Translations under genes and position numbers: made by a program
NCBI GenBank assembly: GCA_002494725.1
Contig: DACG01000014.1
Coordinates: forward strand, 17,624 to 81,623
DNA length: 64,000 nt
Direction of reading: 5' to 3'
DNA from: Geoglobus sp. UBA235
GTDB taxonomy: Archaea > Halobacteriota > Archaeoglobi > Archaeoglobales > Archaeoglobaceae
Part shown: positions 43,866 through 52,607 of the stretch, one piece after another
Position numbering within the stretch: position 1 is the stretch's first letter
How the letters are laid out: every line of letters begins with the position of its first letter
Notes under the pieces: generated by a model
Databases searched by the model: none
What the model was told of the DNA's origin: nothing
What the model saw: only the letters and a program-made list of their open reading frames with translations

Positions 43866-44510
43866 TTACTGAAATATTATCCTGGCTCTCTCCTCCCCCT
43901 CAACCACCTGCCAACCCTCCTTTTCTATCTTGAATTCGAAAGTTTTTCCTCCAGTATAAGCTTTCCACCCGTATTTCGGTTCCCATGGGATGGTGTAGGT
44001 GAAAAACAAAGGTAGGGCTTTGAAACCAGAATGGATGGAGAATTCCACAAATATCGTCGAATTGCCTTCGAATTCTGCGTAGACCGGAACTTTAATCTTG
44101 TATTTTTCGGATAACTCCTCTTCATTTTCGGTTCTTGAAATAAATTCTTTTTCAAGCAATGGAGAAAGTGTTACGTTTGTATCCATAATGTCTATTGTTT
44201 TGCCACCTGTAACTGAGATAACTACAGGAAATACATCCATTTCCTCCAGCTCAACTTTCAGCATTTTTCCATAGGGTGTATCAATTATGGAAACATTCGT
44301 AGTGGAAGACTGATTTACCACGGGTTTTCCACCTATATGGGGAATTGGCAGAATAAGTGTAACATTTTTTGGTTTTTCTCCCCCATAAGAAGTGATCTCA
44401 TACCAGTATTCTGCAGGCAGGTTTACGAAAGCCAGAGTAAATCCTGAAAAGAGAAATCCGATGAAGGAAACTAAAAAAAGAAGAAGAACAATAGTGGTTT
44501 TTTTGCTCAT
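43866..44510 (-). CDS. Hypothetical exported protein, paralogue of the 42791 lipoprotein
   Basis: A 214-residue protein with an N-terminal signal or anchor helix (IVLLLFLVSFIGFLFSGFTLAF) and an external beta-rich domain starting WYEITSYGGEKPKNVTLILP. It lacks a lipobox Cys but otherwise matches the 42791 protein in order of blocks: NVTLIxPxP, GKMLxxEL, a VPVYAEF stretch, an aromatic FFTYTIPWEPKYGW region and a final GWQVVEGE. Function unknown; it faces outside the cell. Confidence 0.6.
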   Translation of the reverse strand: MSKKTTIVLLLFLVSFIGFLFSGFTLAFVNLPAEYWYEITSYGGEKPKNVTLILPIPHIGGKPVVNQSSTTNVSIIDTPYGKMLKVELEEMDVFPVVISVTGGKTIDIMDTNVTLSPLLEKEFISRTENEEELSEKYKIKVPVYAEFEGNSTIFVEFSIHSGFKALPLFFTYTIPWEPKYGWKAYTGGKTFEFKIEKEGWQVVEGEERARIIFQ

Positions 44511-44555
44511 TTATTTACCCCCAAATGAGTGCTGTAAGCATTCCTATTGTAATAC

Positions 44556-46319
44556 TCAATGAGTCCTTTTACATAGCCTTGCCGTCTTCACCCCATAGTA
44601 TGTGGCGATAATCGTTGGTTTTTCGTCTTCTGCCGTAAAACTGAATCCACCGACTTTTCGCTTGCACTTTTCCAGAAATTCAAGAACCCCATCGGGATTT
44701 TCTGGAGTTTCGCCCAATATTTTGAGACTCTTCACAACAAAATACGTGCTTAGAATGTTCGACTTGTTGTCCAATCCGAATCCGCCATCGCTATTTTGCT
44801 GTGATTTTAGCCACTCCACTAAGCTCTCTTTGTTTTTCGGCTCGGTGTTCAGGTAGTTCAGCACCTCTATAAATTCCAGTGTTTCTTTCTGAGCTTCCAC
44901 GATGTTGCAGACTTCTTCCACGCAGAAATATCCCCCTCTTTCAAACCCATAAACTCTGTCCATTATCTTATTCTTTATCTCACCCTCCAGAGTGATATTT
45001 ACGAATTTAAGAGCTGTTATGCACTCATAAAACACCTGAAGATTGTTAAGTTCCCCACTTGCAAACATCTCGACGTACGGCATACATGCATCGACAACAG
45101 CATCCCTCTCCACTTTATTTCCCAGAAGAGTTAATCCTGCAATGCTTGGATAGAAATCAAAATTGAACCTTCCTGATTTCAGGTCTTTGACGGCTTCCCA
45201 GAATCTATGCTCAAAAAAAGTCTCCACAGATTTATCGTAAGATTCATTTAAATCTTTAAGGATGCTTATCGCGTAAAACGTGTATTTCGCTGCAGCCAGA
45301 CCTCTTATAATCGGCGTATAACCTCCTGTAGGTAATTCATGAAGTCTCACGAGTTCGGCTATTTTTTCCCTATTTGGGATTTCATGACCTGATTCCACGA
45401 TAATTTTAAGGGCCGCATACGTTCCAAATTCGTCAGAAATAGGATCAAAATCAAAACCGAAACCTCCATCCATGTTTTGACGTGAGATTATATGCTGAAT
45501 CACTTCATCCGGAATCTCTGGAGACTCATTTAATGCACCTGCCACATTTAAATAGGAAAGTAAATACGCCAGATTTCCTGATTTTTTCACCTCTTTTAAG
45601 GAAAGAATTTCTTTTTTGGTCTCATTTAGATAATCTTTTTTCTGGGCAATCTCTGGCAATCTTTCCACATCCACCCCGATGTTGTGGAGGGAGACGATAA
45701 CTTCTTCAAGGTGGAATAAGTCTCTCATATAGCTATCATTTGAGTACTTGCTATACATGTATTTGTAAAACTTTTCAGAAGGGATTTGATACAAACCCAT
45801 TAACTCAGAAGCTGCAAGATTTGCGAATCCCGTTGGAACGCCCCCAACAACATCTGAAAAACCTCCACTTTCCACCTGATATGAACTCAGTAGATCCATT
45901 ATTTTGCCCCTGTACTCATAAGACCTTGTTTTGTCAAGATAATACAGAGATCTGGAGATATAGTAGAGGTCTTCAAGTGAATTTTTTGATGTATTGAATT
46001 TTTCAAGTTCCCTCTCCAGATATTTTACAGTTTTCTGCCTGTACAATGGCTCCAAACCAATGAAATCTGAGATCATTACGAAATAGTACGTAGAATACAG
46101 TTCTGGTTTAGTATTGAATCCCGCATAACCACCATCTACAGTTCTTGATGCTCTTATTAGCCTAAGAGTGTTTTCTGTCCAGTTGCTTTCAAAGAAATTA
46201 TGATTTGAAGACTTGCTGCCAGATTCCTTTTCTGAGTTCAAATTCGCCTTAATCCCCATAACTGTTAAAAACAGTAAGAGAGAAATAAGCAACACAGATT
46301 TTTTATTCACAGCTTTCAC
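44556..46319 (-). CDS. Exported alpha/alpha-toroid (prenyltransferase/terpene-cyclase-like repeat) protein
   Basis: A 587-residue protein with an N-terminal signal/anchor (VLLISLLLFLTVMGIKANLN). The body has repeated units of the squalene-hopene cyclase/prenyltransferase-beta type: RTVDGGYAGFNTKPELYSTY, QVESGGFSDVVGG, QNMDGGFGFDFDPISDEFGTY, QQNSDGGFGLDNKSNILSTY and VGGFSFTAEDEKP, each followed by an (A/S)TY...K helix. The DxDD cyclase motif is absent and it is exported, so it is unlikely to be a cyclase; similar toroids occur in secreted proteins of archaea and thioester proteins. Role unknown. Same direction as its paralogue-family neighbour at 43866. Confidence 0.7.
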   Translation of the reverse strand: MKAVNKKSVLLISLLLFLTVMGIKANLNSEKESGSKSSNHNFFESNWTENTLRLIRASRTVDGGYAGFNTKPELYSTYYFVMISDFIGLEPLYRQKTVKYLERELEKFNTSKNSLEDLYYISRSLYYLDKTRSYEYRGKIMDLLSSYQVESGGFSDVVGGVPTGFANLAASELMGLYQIPSEKFYKYMYSKYSNDSYMRDLFHLEEVIVSLHNIGVDVERLPEIAQKKDYLNETKKEILSLKEVKKSGNLAYLLSYLNVAGALNESPEIPDEVIQHIISRQNMDGGFGFDFDPISDEFGTYAALKIIVESGHEIPNREKIAELVRLHELPTGGYTPIIRGLAAAKYTFYAISILKDLNESYDKSVETFFEHRFWEAVKDLKSGRFNFDFYPSIAGLTLLGNKVERDAVVDACMPYVEMFASGELNNLQVFYECITALKFVNITLEGEIKNKIMDRVYGFERGGYFCVEEVCNIVEAQKETLEFIEVLNYLNTEPKNKESLVEWLKSQQNSDGGFGLDNKSNILSTYFVVKSLKILGETPENPDGVLEFLEKCKRKVGGFSFTAEDEKPTIIATYYGVKTARLCKRTH

Positions 46320-46349
46320 CTCTTGAAGATTTATAAAATTTTTAAAAAT

Positions 46350-47135
46350 TTAAAAATAAACTTCCGAAATGACATGTATCGCATTATTCCCTATTCTGAC
46401 GTTTGCATCGTCTCGCTGGCGCATACCAGTGATGCCCAGCCAGTCTTCTGCATGGAGATTTGCGTAGCTGTGCATCGCACTTGAAACATCGTTAAATGTG
46501 TCTTCAAAAGTTCCGGTGTTGCTGTAATACGTAAACGACGGAGGCCATGAAATGGTCAGGAAGAATCCACTAATGGTAACCTGTGTAATTAGTCTTATTG
46601 CATCCGCATTGCCGCTTCCATACCACGTTCCTGACGACCATCCTTCCAAATCACAACTGTGATAACCGGGATCGCACTCAGCAACAAAATAAGTCTGTCC
46701 TTCAACATAACCGCCATTCCAAGTCTCCCATTGATCGTCCCATCCGGCACACGTTACAATGTCCCTGGAAGTATCCAGTATGCACGTGCCCCTTATGGAA
46801 TTTGGAGACACAATCGATCCAGAAGTTTTGGAATTTCTTTCTCCTGGTGAAAGCACCTGAACTCCTTTTTTCTTGAGATTTTCTAAGTCTTTAGTAGCCT
46901 TGTTTTTAAGATATCCCGAAATATCCTTTATAATTTCATTTCTTATTTTGCTGTTTTCGTCAATTCTTACAACATATTTGCCTGAGCTGACTTTTTTGAT
47001 GTACTCTTTCCCTGTTCCATTGTATTTCGATATCAGAGAGTCAAGATTCCCAGCACTGGTCATTTCTGCAGCCACCACCGGACTAACTATGCTTCCCACT
47101 ATCACCAACACCAGCATTGCTAAAGCTCTTTTCAT
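46350..47135 (-). CDS. Secreted hypothetical protein with Cys pairs
   Basis: A 261-residue protein from the ATG at 47135, with a clear signal peptide (MKRALAMLVLVIVGSIVSPVVA). The N-terminal region is basic and helical (KDISGYLKNKATKDLENLKK); the rest is rich in Trp, Gly, Tyr and has four Cys (GTCILD, VTCAGW, AECDPGYHSCDLEG) likely in disulfides. No family recognised. It is the first gene of the leftward series 47135-44556. Confidence 0.55.
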   Translation of the reverse strand: MKRALAMLVLVIVGSIVSPVVAAEMTSAGNLDSLISKYNGTGKEYIKKVSSGKYVVRIDENSKIRNEIIKDISGYLKNKATKDLENLKKKGVQVLSPGERNSKTSGSIVSPNSIRGTCILDTSRDIVTCAGWDDQWETWNGGYVEGQTYFVAECDPGYHSCDLEGWSSGTWYGSGNADAIRLITQVTISGFFLTISWPPSFTYYSNTGTFEDTFNDVSSAMHSYANLHAEDWLGITGMRQRDDANVRIGNNAIHVISEVYF

Positions 47136-47278
47136 TGCATCACCTCTCCACCCACATAACAACATTGCACTTTACTGACATATAACAATTCTGACCATAT
47201 TTTCAGAATTATTTTTCTAAATTAATATTCTCAAAACATGGTCAGAAAGTTTATATTCCTTTAAAGTCAACAACAATT

Positions 47279-47656
47279 ATGAAATCAAATCTAATTGCAG
47301 CGATGGTGGCGGCGGTTCTTATCATCTCTGCTCCGATCTCCGCAGAATCCGGAGAAGTTGGGATAAATACTGTGTATGATTCCATCAAACAGGGAGAAAC
47401 CGACTGGTTCAGCAGGTACATCTCCTCACATACATTCGACGTGTATCTGATATGGTACAATCCTTCCAGCAGCCTCACTCTAACGCTTTATTCTCCAAGT
47501 GGAGATGTGTATGGCCCCTTTAGAGATTCGAGTGATGGTGTGGTTGATGGTAAAATAGCATTAACCGTCGAGAATGCCGAACGGGGAGTGTGGTACTTCA
47601 GGGTGTACGGCGAGAGGGTGAGTGGGGTTCAGCATTACTCTCTAACTGTATTATGA
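47279..47656 (+). CDS. Secreted PPC-like beta-sandwich protein
   Basis: A 125-residue protein with a signal peptide (NLIAAMVAAVLIISAPISA). The mature part IKQGETDWFSRYISSHTFDV, LTLTLYSPSGDVYGPF and ERGVWYFRVYGERVSG resembles a bacterial/archaeal pre-peptidase C-terminal (PPC) beta sandwich, normally a domain of secreted proteases, here alone. Its stop codon overlaps the start of the next gene (ATGA at 47653-47656), so the membrane-bound regulator is translated with it. Confidence 0.6.
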   Translation: MKSNLIAAMVAAVLIISAPISAESGEVGINTVYDSIKQGETDWFSRYISSHTFDVYLIWYNPSSSLTLTLYSPSGDVYGPFRDSSDGVVDGKIALTVENAERGVWYFRVYGERVSGVQHYSLTVL

Positions 47657-48336
47657 GGACTGAAACCTCAATTTTACTCTTGTTCACACTTTTACTGATT
47701 TTTCAGAGTTTGTTCCCTATTTCCGGGGCCGCCACGATAAAGCCGGCAAACATCAGCGATGAGGAGCTGATGGAGAGGGTTAAAAACGACCCTGCGGACG
47801 AGGTCAAGGTCTCCTTCTGGGAGCTGCCCCTGTGGATAAAGGTGCACCACATCCTGACCCTTGCCGCAGGTGCCTTTGCCATCTGGAAGCTCCTTCCGTT
47901 CTTCGCCGGAAAAATTAAGGTCACGCTGGAGAACAGAAACAGGCACAAAATTTTGAAGTTCCTTTCCCAGAATCCTGGGGCCAGTCTGAGAGATCTCGAA
48001 AGGAGCCTCAAAATGAACAGAAGCACGCTCAGACATCACATCGACGTCCTTGAAAGGAAAGGGGAAATAATAACCATAAAAGCGGGAAAGGAAAGGCTTG
48101 CGTACCCTCTTGAGTACTTCATTTTCAACGGCAGAGATCTTGACAGGAAAATTGTTCTCAGATCGGATGAGAGGAAAAAGATTCTTGACGTGCTGAGCAG
48201 AAACGGAGGTATGAGGCTTGGAGAGCTGGCAAATGCTCTTGAAATGAACTACAAAACCCTGCACTATCATGTGGCAGTTCTTCAAAAGGCAGGTCTTGTT
48301 GAATTCGATGGCCAGAGTGTGAGGGCAAAGTTCTGA
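47653..48336 (+). CDS. Membrane-anchored regulator with two winged-helix domains
   Basis: A 227-residue protein. It begins with a signal-like helix (TSILLLFTLLLIFQSLFPIS), has about 45 external residues, a membrane helix IWKLLPFF region (HHILTLAAGAFAIWKLLPFF), and then two winged helices in the cytosol: RHKILKFLSQNPGASLRDLE with NRSTLRHHIDVLERKGEI, and RKKILDVLSRNGGMRLGELA with NYKTLHYHVAVLQKAGLV. The ATG at 47653 overlaps the stop of the secreted PPC-like gene. The pair looks like an outside sensor or ligand coupled to direct gene control; targets are probably nearby surface genes. Confidence 0.75.
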   Translation: MRTETSILLLFTLLLIFQSLFPISGAATIKPANISDEELMERVKNDPADEVKVSFWELPLWIKVHHILTLAAGAFAIWKLLPFFAGKIKVTLENRNRHKILKFLSQNPGASLRDLERSLKMNRSTLRHHIDVLERKGEIITIKAGKERLAYPLEYFIFNGRDLDRKIVLRSDERKKILDVLSRNGGMRLGELANALEMNYKTLHYHVAVLQKAGLVEFDGQSVRAKF

Positions 48337-48352
48337 AAATTTTTAGAATTTT

Positions 48353-48697
48353 TCAAGTTACAGCAAGCAGTATCTCAAACCCGTAACCTCTGTAGATCAC
48401 GCACTTCCCGTAGTATTTCTGCAGGCTTTTCGACTCCCCATTCGAGATCTCAACAATCGCGCTCCCGGTATTCATCGCCGACTCGATTGCCTTTCTTAGC
48501 TTCGGATTCTGGTTCAGCTCGTCCTCCGAAATGGGAATGCAGGCGTCGCTGATCTCCACCTTCCCGAGGTACAGCGCGGTGAGAGGCGAAGCCGGTGGCT
48601 GTGGATGGCTGCTAAAAAAGCTTGAAACCTCCTTGACTTCCTCAAAGGTATTCAGAGCTTCAAACACATTCAGGCTATGGACGGTTTCCAAGGCCAC
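48353..48697 (-). pseudogene. Probable remnant paralogue of the 42216 membrane protein
   Basis: A 114-codon frame with a GTG start and an in-frame TGA 18 bases before it. The last 65 residues match the end of the 42216 protein: ISEDELNQNPKLRKAIESAM, SAIVEISNGESKSLQKY and YGKCVIYRGYGFEILLAVT. The N-terminal membrane helices of the paralogue are missing, so the gene may be truncated; equally it may be a soluble form. It is convergent with the regulator at 47653. Confidence 0.45.
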
Positions 48698-48764
48698 CAG
48701 GGATTGCGTGTCTCAGATTCGCGACGCTCCACTCAAAGAATGGAGAAAATGAGAATCTGCTCAA

Positions 48765-50696
48765 TCATCCAAACTTGAATTCCGCGACTCTCTCCCATGT
48801 ATTTTCATCGTAAACCGCAATCGCATCGCCAATGACGTACAGGTAGTCGTCTATGTAAAGTGCTCTGACCACAGGCGCATCTATTGCTTTCACGAGCTTC
48901 AAACCGTCCTCGTAGCTGAAGACGTAGCCGTGGTTGCCGGCTGGCAGGAAGAATATCTTGTGCTTGCTGTCGATCATGAAGGCGTGGTGGTTGTACAGCA
49001 CCTCGCTCCAGGACTCCTTCAGGGTGTACTTGCTCACCTCTTTCGGATTCTCCGCGTCGCTCACGTCGAAGAGCGAGAGCTTGACGTATCTGTCTTCCCT
49101 GCCGACTCCCAGGATGAGATGCTCCTCCACTGGATGGAGGTACGACGAGAATCCGGGTATTTTCAGCTCACCCTTTATCTCCGGATTCTTCGGATCGCTC
49201 AGATCGATGACGAAGAATGGGTCGGTTTCGCGGAAGGTTACGATGTATCCTCTGTCTCCGATGAACCTTACCGCGTAAATCCTCTCGTCCTCGCCAAAGC
49301 CGGTAATCTTCCCGACAACTTTCAGCTTTTCGTCAAGCACGTACAGGTCGTTTTCGTCACCGAACGTGGTTGCGACCCTCAGGTAACCCCTGTACTCATC
49401 CATTGAGAACTGGTTGAGCAGCCTTCCCGGCACCTCTCCATCTGCGAGCGGTTCGAGGTTCAGACCGACTTTGACGATGTACGTTTTGTGAATCTCTCTC
49501 TTGTGGTCCTTCCTGAAGTCGCTCATCCTGTTCCAGAAGTCATTCTCGAACTTCAGTCTCTCTTCTTTGTCGAGAGTGAGCAGATACTTCGATATTATGG
49601 TCTGGATCTCTATAAACTTCGCCTGGTTGCTTATGTCGTATCCCATGACCTTCTCGATTCTGTCCAGCACGTCCTCGGGCAAAAGGTCTCTGTTCTCATT
49701 CAAAAACCTGAAGTAAATCTCATCTTCCCCCATTCTCTTGCTGTACGCCACGTAAATCGCATTCTCGGACATGTAGACAGTTGAGCCGTAGCCACCCATG
49801 AAGCTGAAGGTCTTGACGACCTTTCCGTTTTCGGGATCAATTTTCATCACTGTGTAGAGGGCATCCGAACTCACACCCCTCGGGAAGTAGATGTCGGTGC
49901 ATTTGATCTCTAAGGCCTCTCCGTTAACCCTGACAGGCTCTATCGGGCAGGGGTCGTAGTAGTCCAAGTAATTTCTCGTTATCACGTAGATGTGGTCTCC
50001 GTAGAGCCTCGAGGTTACGATGTTCCCGTCCACGTCGATCCTCCACACGTTCTTTCCGTTCGCTTTGTCGTAGCCCGAGATTTCGTTGTATTGCAGAACA
50101 ATCAGTCTGTTATCATGCAGAAGCAGGTTTCCACTTTCAGATATCTCGAAATTCACACTCATGTTGTCAGGGGGAAACGCAAGGACTGAGAGGATCTTGC
50201 CCTGGTATTCCGGCACAATCCTCGGCACGTAGATTCTGGCAATGCCCATCGAGTAGTAGATGTTCTTTCCGTCCGTCTTGACGATGTCCGGCTCGTCTAT
50301 GCCCCTAACCTGAACGTTCGTCTGTGAGTATCTATCCGCCACACTCTCCTCTATCATTGGAGTTGGAATGGGTGTTGCGGTCGGGACAGGCATGGGTGTG
50401 GTGACCACTGGCATTTTCACAGGCTCAGGCACACCCTTCTGCACGGCAACGCCGAACATCGGGTAGCCGTAGTAAACCTCCCTCAACGCAAGGTACTCTT
50501 TAAGCTCCTCTTCCGATTTGAATCGGGCAAGGCCTGTGAGGCCTGAAACGTTCTCCCCCACAACTTCTGTGGTCTTTTCAGGATACGGTGTTGCCGGTGG
50601 TGAGGGGGTTGGAGCTGGCTCTGCCTGATTTCCAGAATCGATGCATCCCGCCGCCACAGCTGCAAGCAGCATGATTGCTAAAATCAGTTTTTTCAT
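48765..50696 (-). CDS. Secreted beta-propeller lipoprotein (Beta_propel family)
   Basis: A 643-residue protein with a lipoprotein signal (LILAIMLLAAVAAGCIDSG), a Pro/Thr-rich linker, and then the hallmark YSQTNVQVRGIDEPDIVKTD followed by KNIYYS, which defines the archaeal/bacterial secreted beta-propeller domain family. Repeated blades such as LYVLDEKLKVVGKITGF and YLYVIGDAIAVYDENTW fill the rest. Function of the family is unknown; it sits on the outer membrane face. It borders the surface-protein cluster and is divergent from RuBisCO. Confidence 0.82.
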   Translation of the reverse strand: MKKLILAIMLLAAVAAGCIDSGNQAEPAPTPSPPATPYPEKTTEVVGENVSGLTGLARFKSEEELKEYLALREVYYGYPMFGVAVQKGVPEPVKMPVVTTPMPVPTATPIPTPMIEESVADRYSQTNVQVRGIDEPDIVKTDGKNIYYSMGIARIYVPRIVPEYQGKILSVLAFPPDNMSVNFEISESGNLLLHDNRLIVLQYNEISGYDKANGKNVWRIDVDGNIVTSRLYGDHIYVITRNYLDYYDPCPIEPVRVNGEALEIKCTDIYFPRGVSSDALYTVMKIDPENGKVVKTFSFMGGYGSTVYMSENAIYVAYSKRMGEDEIYFRFLNENRDLLPEDVLDRIEKVMGYDISNQAKFIEIQTIISKYLLTLDKEERLKFENDFWNRMSDFRKDHKREIHKTYIVKVGLNLEPLADGEVPGRLLNQFSMDEYRGYLRVATTFGDENDLYVLDEKLKVVGKITGFGEDERIYAVRFIGDRGYIVTFRETDPFFVIDLSDPKNPEIKGELKIPGFSSYLHPVEEHLILGVGREDRYVKLSLFDVSDAENPKEVSKYTLKESWSEVLYNHHAFMIDSKHKIFFLPAGNHGYVFSYEDGLKLVKAIDAPVVRALYIDDYLYVIGDAIAVYDENTWERVAEFKFG

Positions 50697-50816
50697 AAAT
50701 CCTGTTTCTGGTTAAACCTAAATAAGTTTTTGTTTTCGTAAGGTAATATAAATTTGTCAGATAATATTTGGAACTCGCTTCAAAAAGCTTTTAACTGTTC
50801 TGAAAAACAGTACATC

Positions 50817-52151
50817 ATGGCTGAAAAGTTCAGCGAGATTTACGACTATTATGTTGACAGAAGCTACGAACCAAATTTCAAAAGAGATATAGTGGCTGTG
50901 TTCAGGATAACTCCGGCTGATGGATATACAATCGATGACTGTGCAGGAGGAGTTGCTGCGGAGAGCTCAACAGGAACCTGGACGACCCTTTACGGATGGT
51001 ATGAGGAGGAGAGGTGGAATGATCTGTCAGCAAAGGCCTATGACTTTCATGACATGGGAGATGGAAGCTGGATTGTGAAAATAGCCTATCCCCATCATGC
51101 ATTCGAGGAATGGAATCTCCCAGCTCTGCTTGCATCAATCGCGGGAAACGTCTTTGGGATGAGAAGAGTGAAGGCTCTGAGACTTGAGGACCTTTATCTG
51201 CCTGAAAAGGTTATAAGAGAGTTCAAAGGGCCCTCAAAGGGAATTGAAGGGGTTAGAAAAATGCTTGAAATTAAAGACAGGCCGATTTACGGTGTTGTTC
51301 CAAAGCCCAAGGTTGGATACTCAGCCGAAGAGTTTGAGAGTCTCGCTTACGATCTTCTTTCATCGGGAGCAGATTTCATGAAGGATGACGAGAATCTCGC
51401 CTCACCGTGGTACAACAGGTTTGAGGAGAGAGCGGAGATTATGAGCAGGGTCGTAGACAGAGTTGAGAGCGAGACTGGAGAGAAAAAAACCTGGTTTGCC
51501 AACATAACGGCAGATGTCAGAGAGATGGAGGAGAGGCTCGAGATACTGAGCGAGTTTGGAATGAAGCATGCAATGGTGGATGTCGTTATATGCGGGTGGA
51601 GTGTGCTTGAATACATAAGAGATCTTGCTGAAAGCTATAACCTTGCGATTCACGGGCACAGAGCGATGCATGCTGCATTCACAAGAGACAGTCATCATGG
51701 CATATCCATGTTCGTTCTTGCAAAGCTTTACAGGATTCTCGGCATAGATCAGCTTCATGTTGGCACTGCCGGAGCCGGAAAGCTCGAGGGTAAGAAGTGG
51801 GACGTAGTGCAGAATGCCAGGATTCTTAGGGAAAATGATTACAAGCCAGATGAGAGCGATGTTTTCCATTTAAGGCAGAAGTTTTATGGAATAAAGCCCG
51901 CATTTCCCGTCAGCTCAGGTGGACTGCATCCCGGAAATCTTTTGCCTGTGTTCGATGCACTCGGAACGGATATAGTGATTCAGGTTGGAGGTGGAACAGT
52001 TGGTCATCCAGATGGTCCTTCGGCAGGTGCAAAGGCTGTAAGACAGGCAATTGATGCAATCCTTGAGGGGATTTCTCTTGAGGAGTATGCAAAAACCCAC
52101 AAAGAACTTGAGAGGGCTCTTGAAAAGTGGGGAAGTGTAACCCCAATTTAA
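50817..52151 (+). CDS. rbcL: Type III RuBisCO large subunit
   Basis: A 444-residue enzyme. Active-site elements are present: GVVPKPKVGYS (Lys175 equivalent), the carbamylated Lys in SSGADFMKDDENLASP, HGHRAMHAAFTR, loop 6 TAGAGKLEGKKW, SSGGLHPG and QVGGGTVGHPDG. The Trp usual after HP in plant forms is Asp, as expected of form III. In archaea this form works in AMP breakdown, fixing CO2 onto ribulose bisphosphate made from nucleosides. The ATG at 50817 gives normal length; the upstream in-frame start at 50754 is not supported. Confidence 0.95.
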   Translation: MAEKFSEIYDYYVDRSYEPNFKRDIVAVFRITPADGYTIDDCAGGVAAESSTGTWTTLYGWYEEERWNDLSAKAYDFHDMGDGSWIVKIAYPHHAFEEWNLPALLASIAGNVFGMRRVKALRLEDLYLPEKVIREFKGPSKGIEGVRKMLEIKDRPIYGVVPKPKVGYSAEEFESLAYDLLSSGADFMKDDENLASPWYNRFEERAEIMSRVVDRVESETGEKKTWFANITADVREMEERLEILSEFGMKHAMVDVVICGWSVLEYIRDLAESYNLAIHGHRAMHAAFTRDSHHGISMFVLAKLYRILGIDQLHVGTAGAGKLEGKKWDVVQNARILRENDYKPDESDVFHLRQKFYGIKPAFPVSSGGLHPGNLLPVFDALGTDIVIQVGGGTVGHPDGPSAGAKAVRQAIDAILEGISLEEYAKTHKELERALEKWGSVTPI

Positions 52152-52218
52152 CCCCGAAATTCTTTAAGAAAAGCTTATATTGTACAGCCTCATGGTTTGG
52201 CTGAGGGAGGTAATGCTC

Positions 52219-52602
52219 ATGAAACAGCAGGCAGAAGTCAGACAGCTGAGAGAGGGAGGATATGTGGTAATTGATGATGAGCCATGCGAGATTGTAAGCA
52301 TGTCTGTGAGCAAGCCAGGAAAGCATGGAGCTGCAAAGGCGAGGATAGATGCAATAGGGATTTTTGACAAGCAGAAGAGAAGCATAGTTCAGCCTGTGAC
52401 TGCAAAGATCTACATACCCATTGTTGAGAGAAAGAGGGCGCAGGTAATAAGTGTCTCGGGAAACGTGGCACAGCTGATGGACCTTGAAACCTATGAAACA
52501 TTTGAGCTTGAGTTTGGAGATGAGGTTGCAGATAGGGTTCAGCCCGGAAACGAAATAGTCTACATTGAATCCCTTGGAAAGAGGAAGATTGCGGAGAAAT
52601 AG
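52219..52602 (+). CDS. Translation factor aIF5A
   Basis: A 127-residue archaeal homologue of eIF5A/EF-P that eases peptide bond formation at difficult sequences. The modified Lys lies in [20 protein letters not shown]. The ribosome site GGGAGGT at 52205-52211 sits 7 bases before the ATG at 52219, while the ATG at 52213 is too close and the 52180 start is unsupported. The agmatinase gene follows by 5 bases; agmatinase makes putrescine, the route to the (deoxy)hypusine on this Lys. Confidence 0.95.
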   Translation: MKQQAEVRQLREGGYVVIDDEPCEIVSMSVSKPGKHGAAKARIDAIGIFDKQKRSIVQPVTAKIYIPIVERKRAQVISVSGNVAQLMDLETYETFELEFGDEVADRVQPGNEIVYIESLGKRKIAEK

Positions 52603-52607
52603 AGGTT

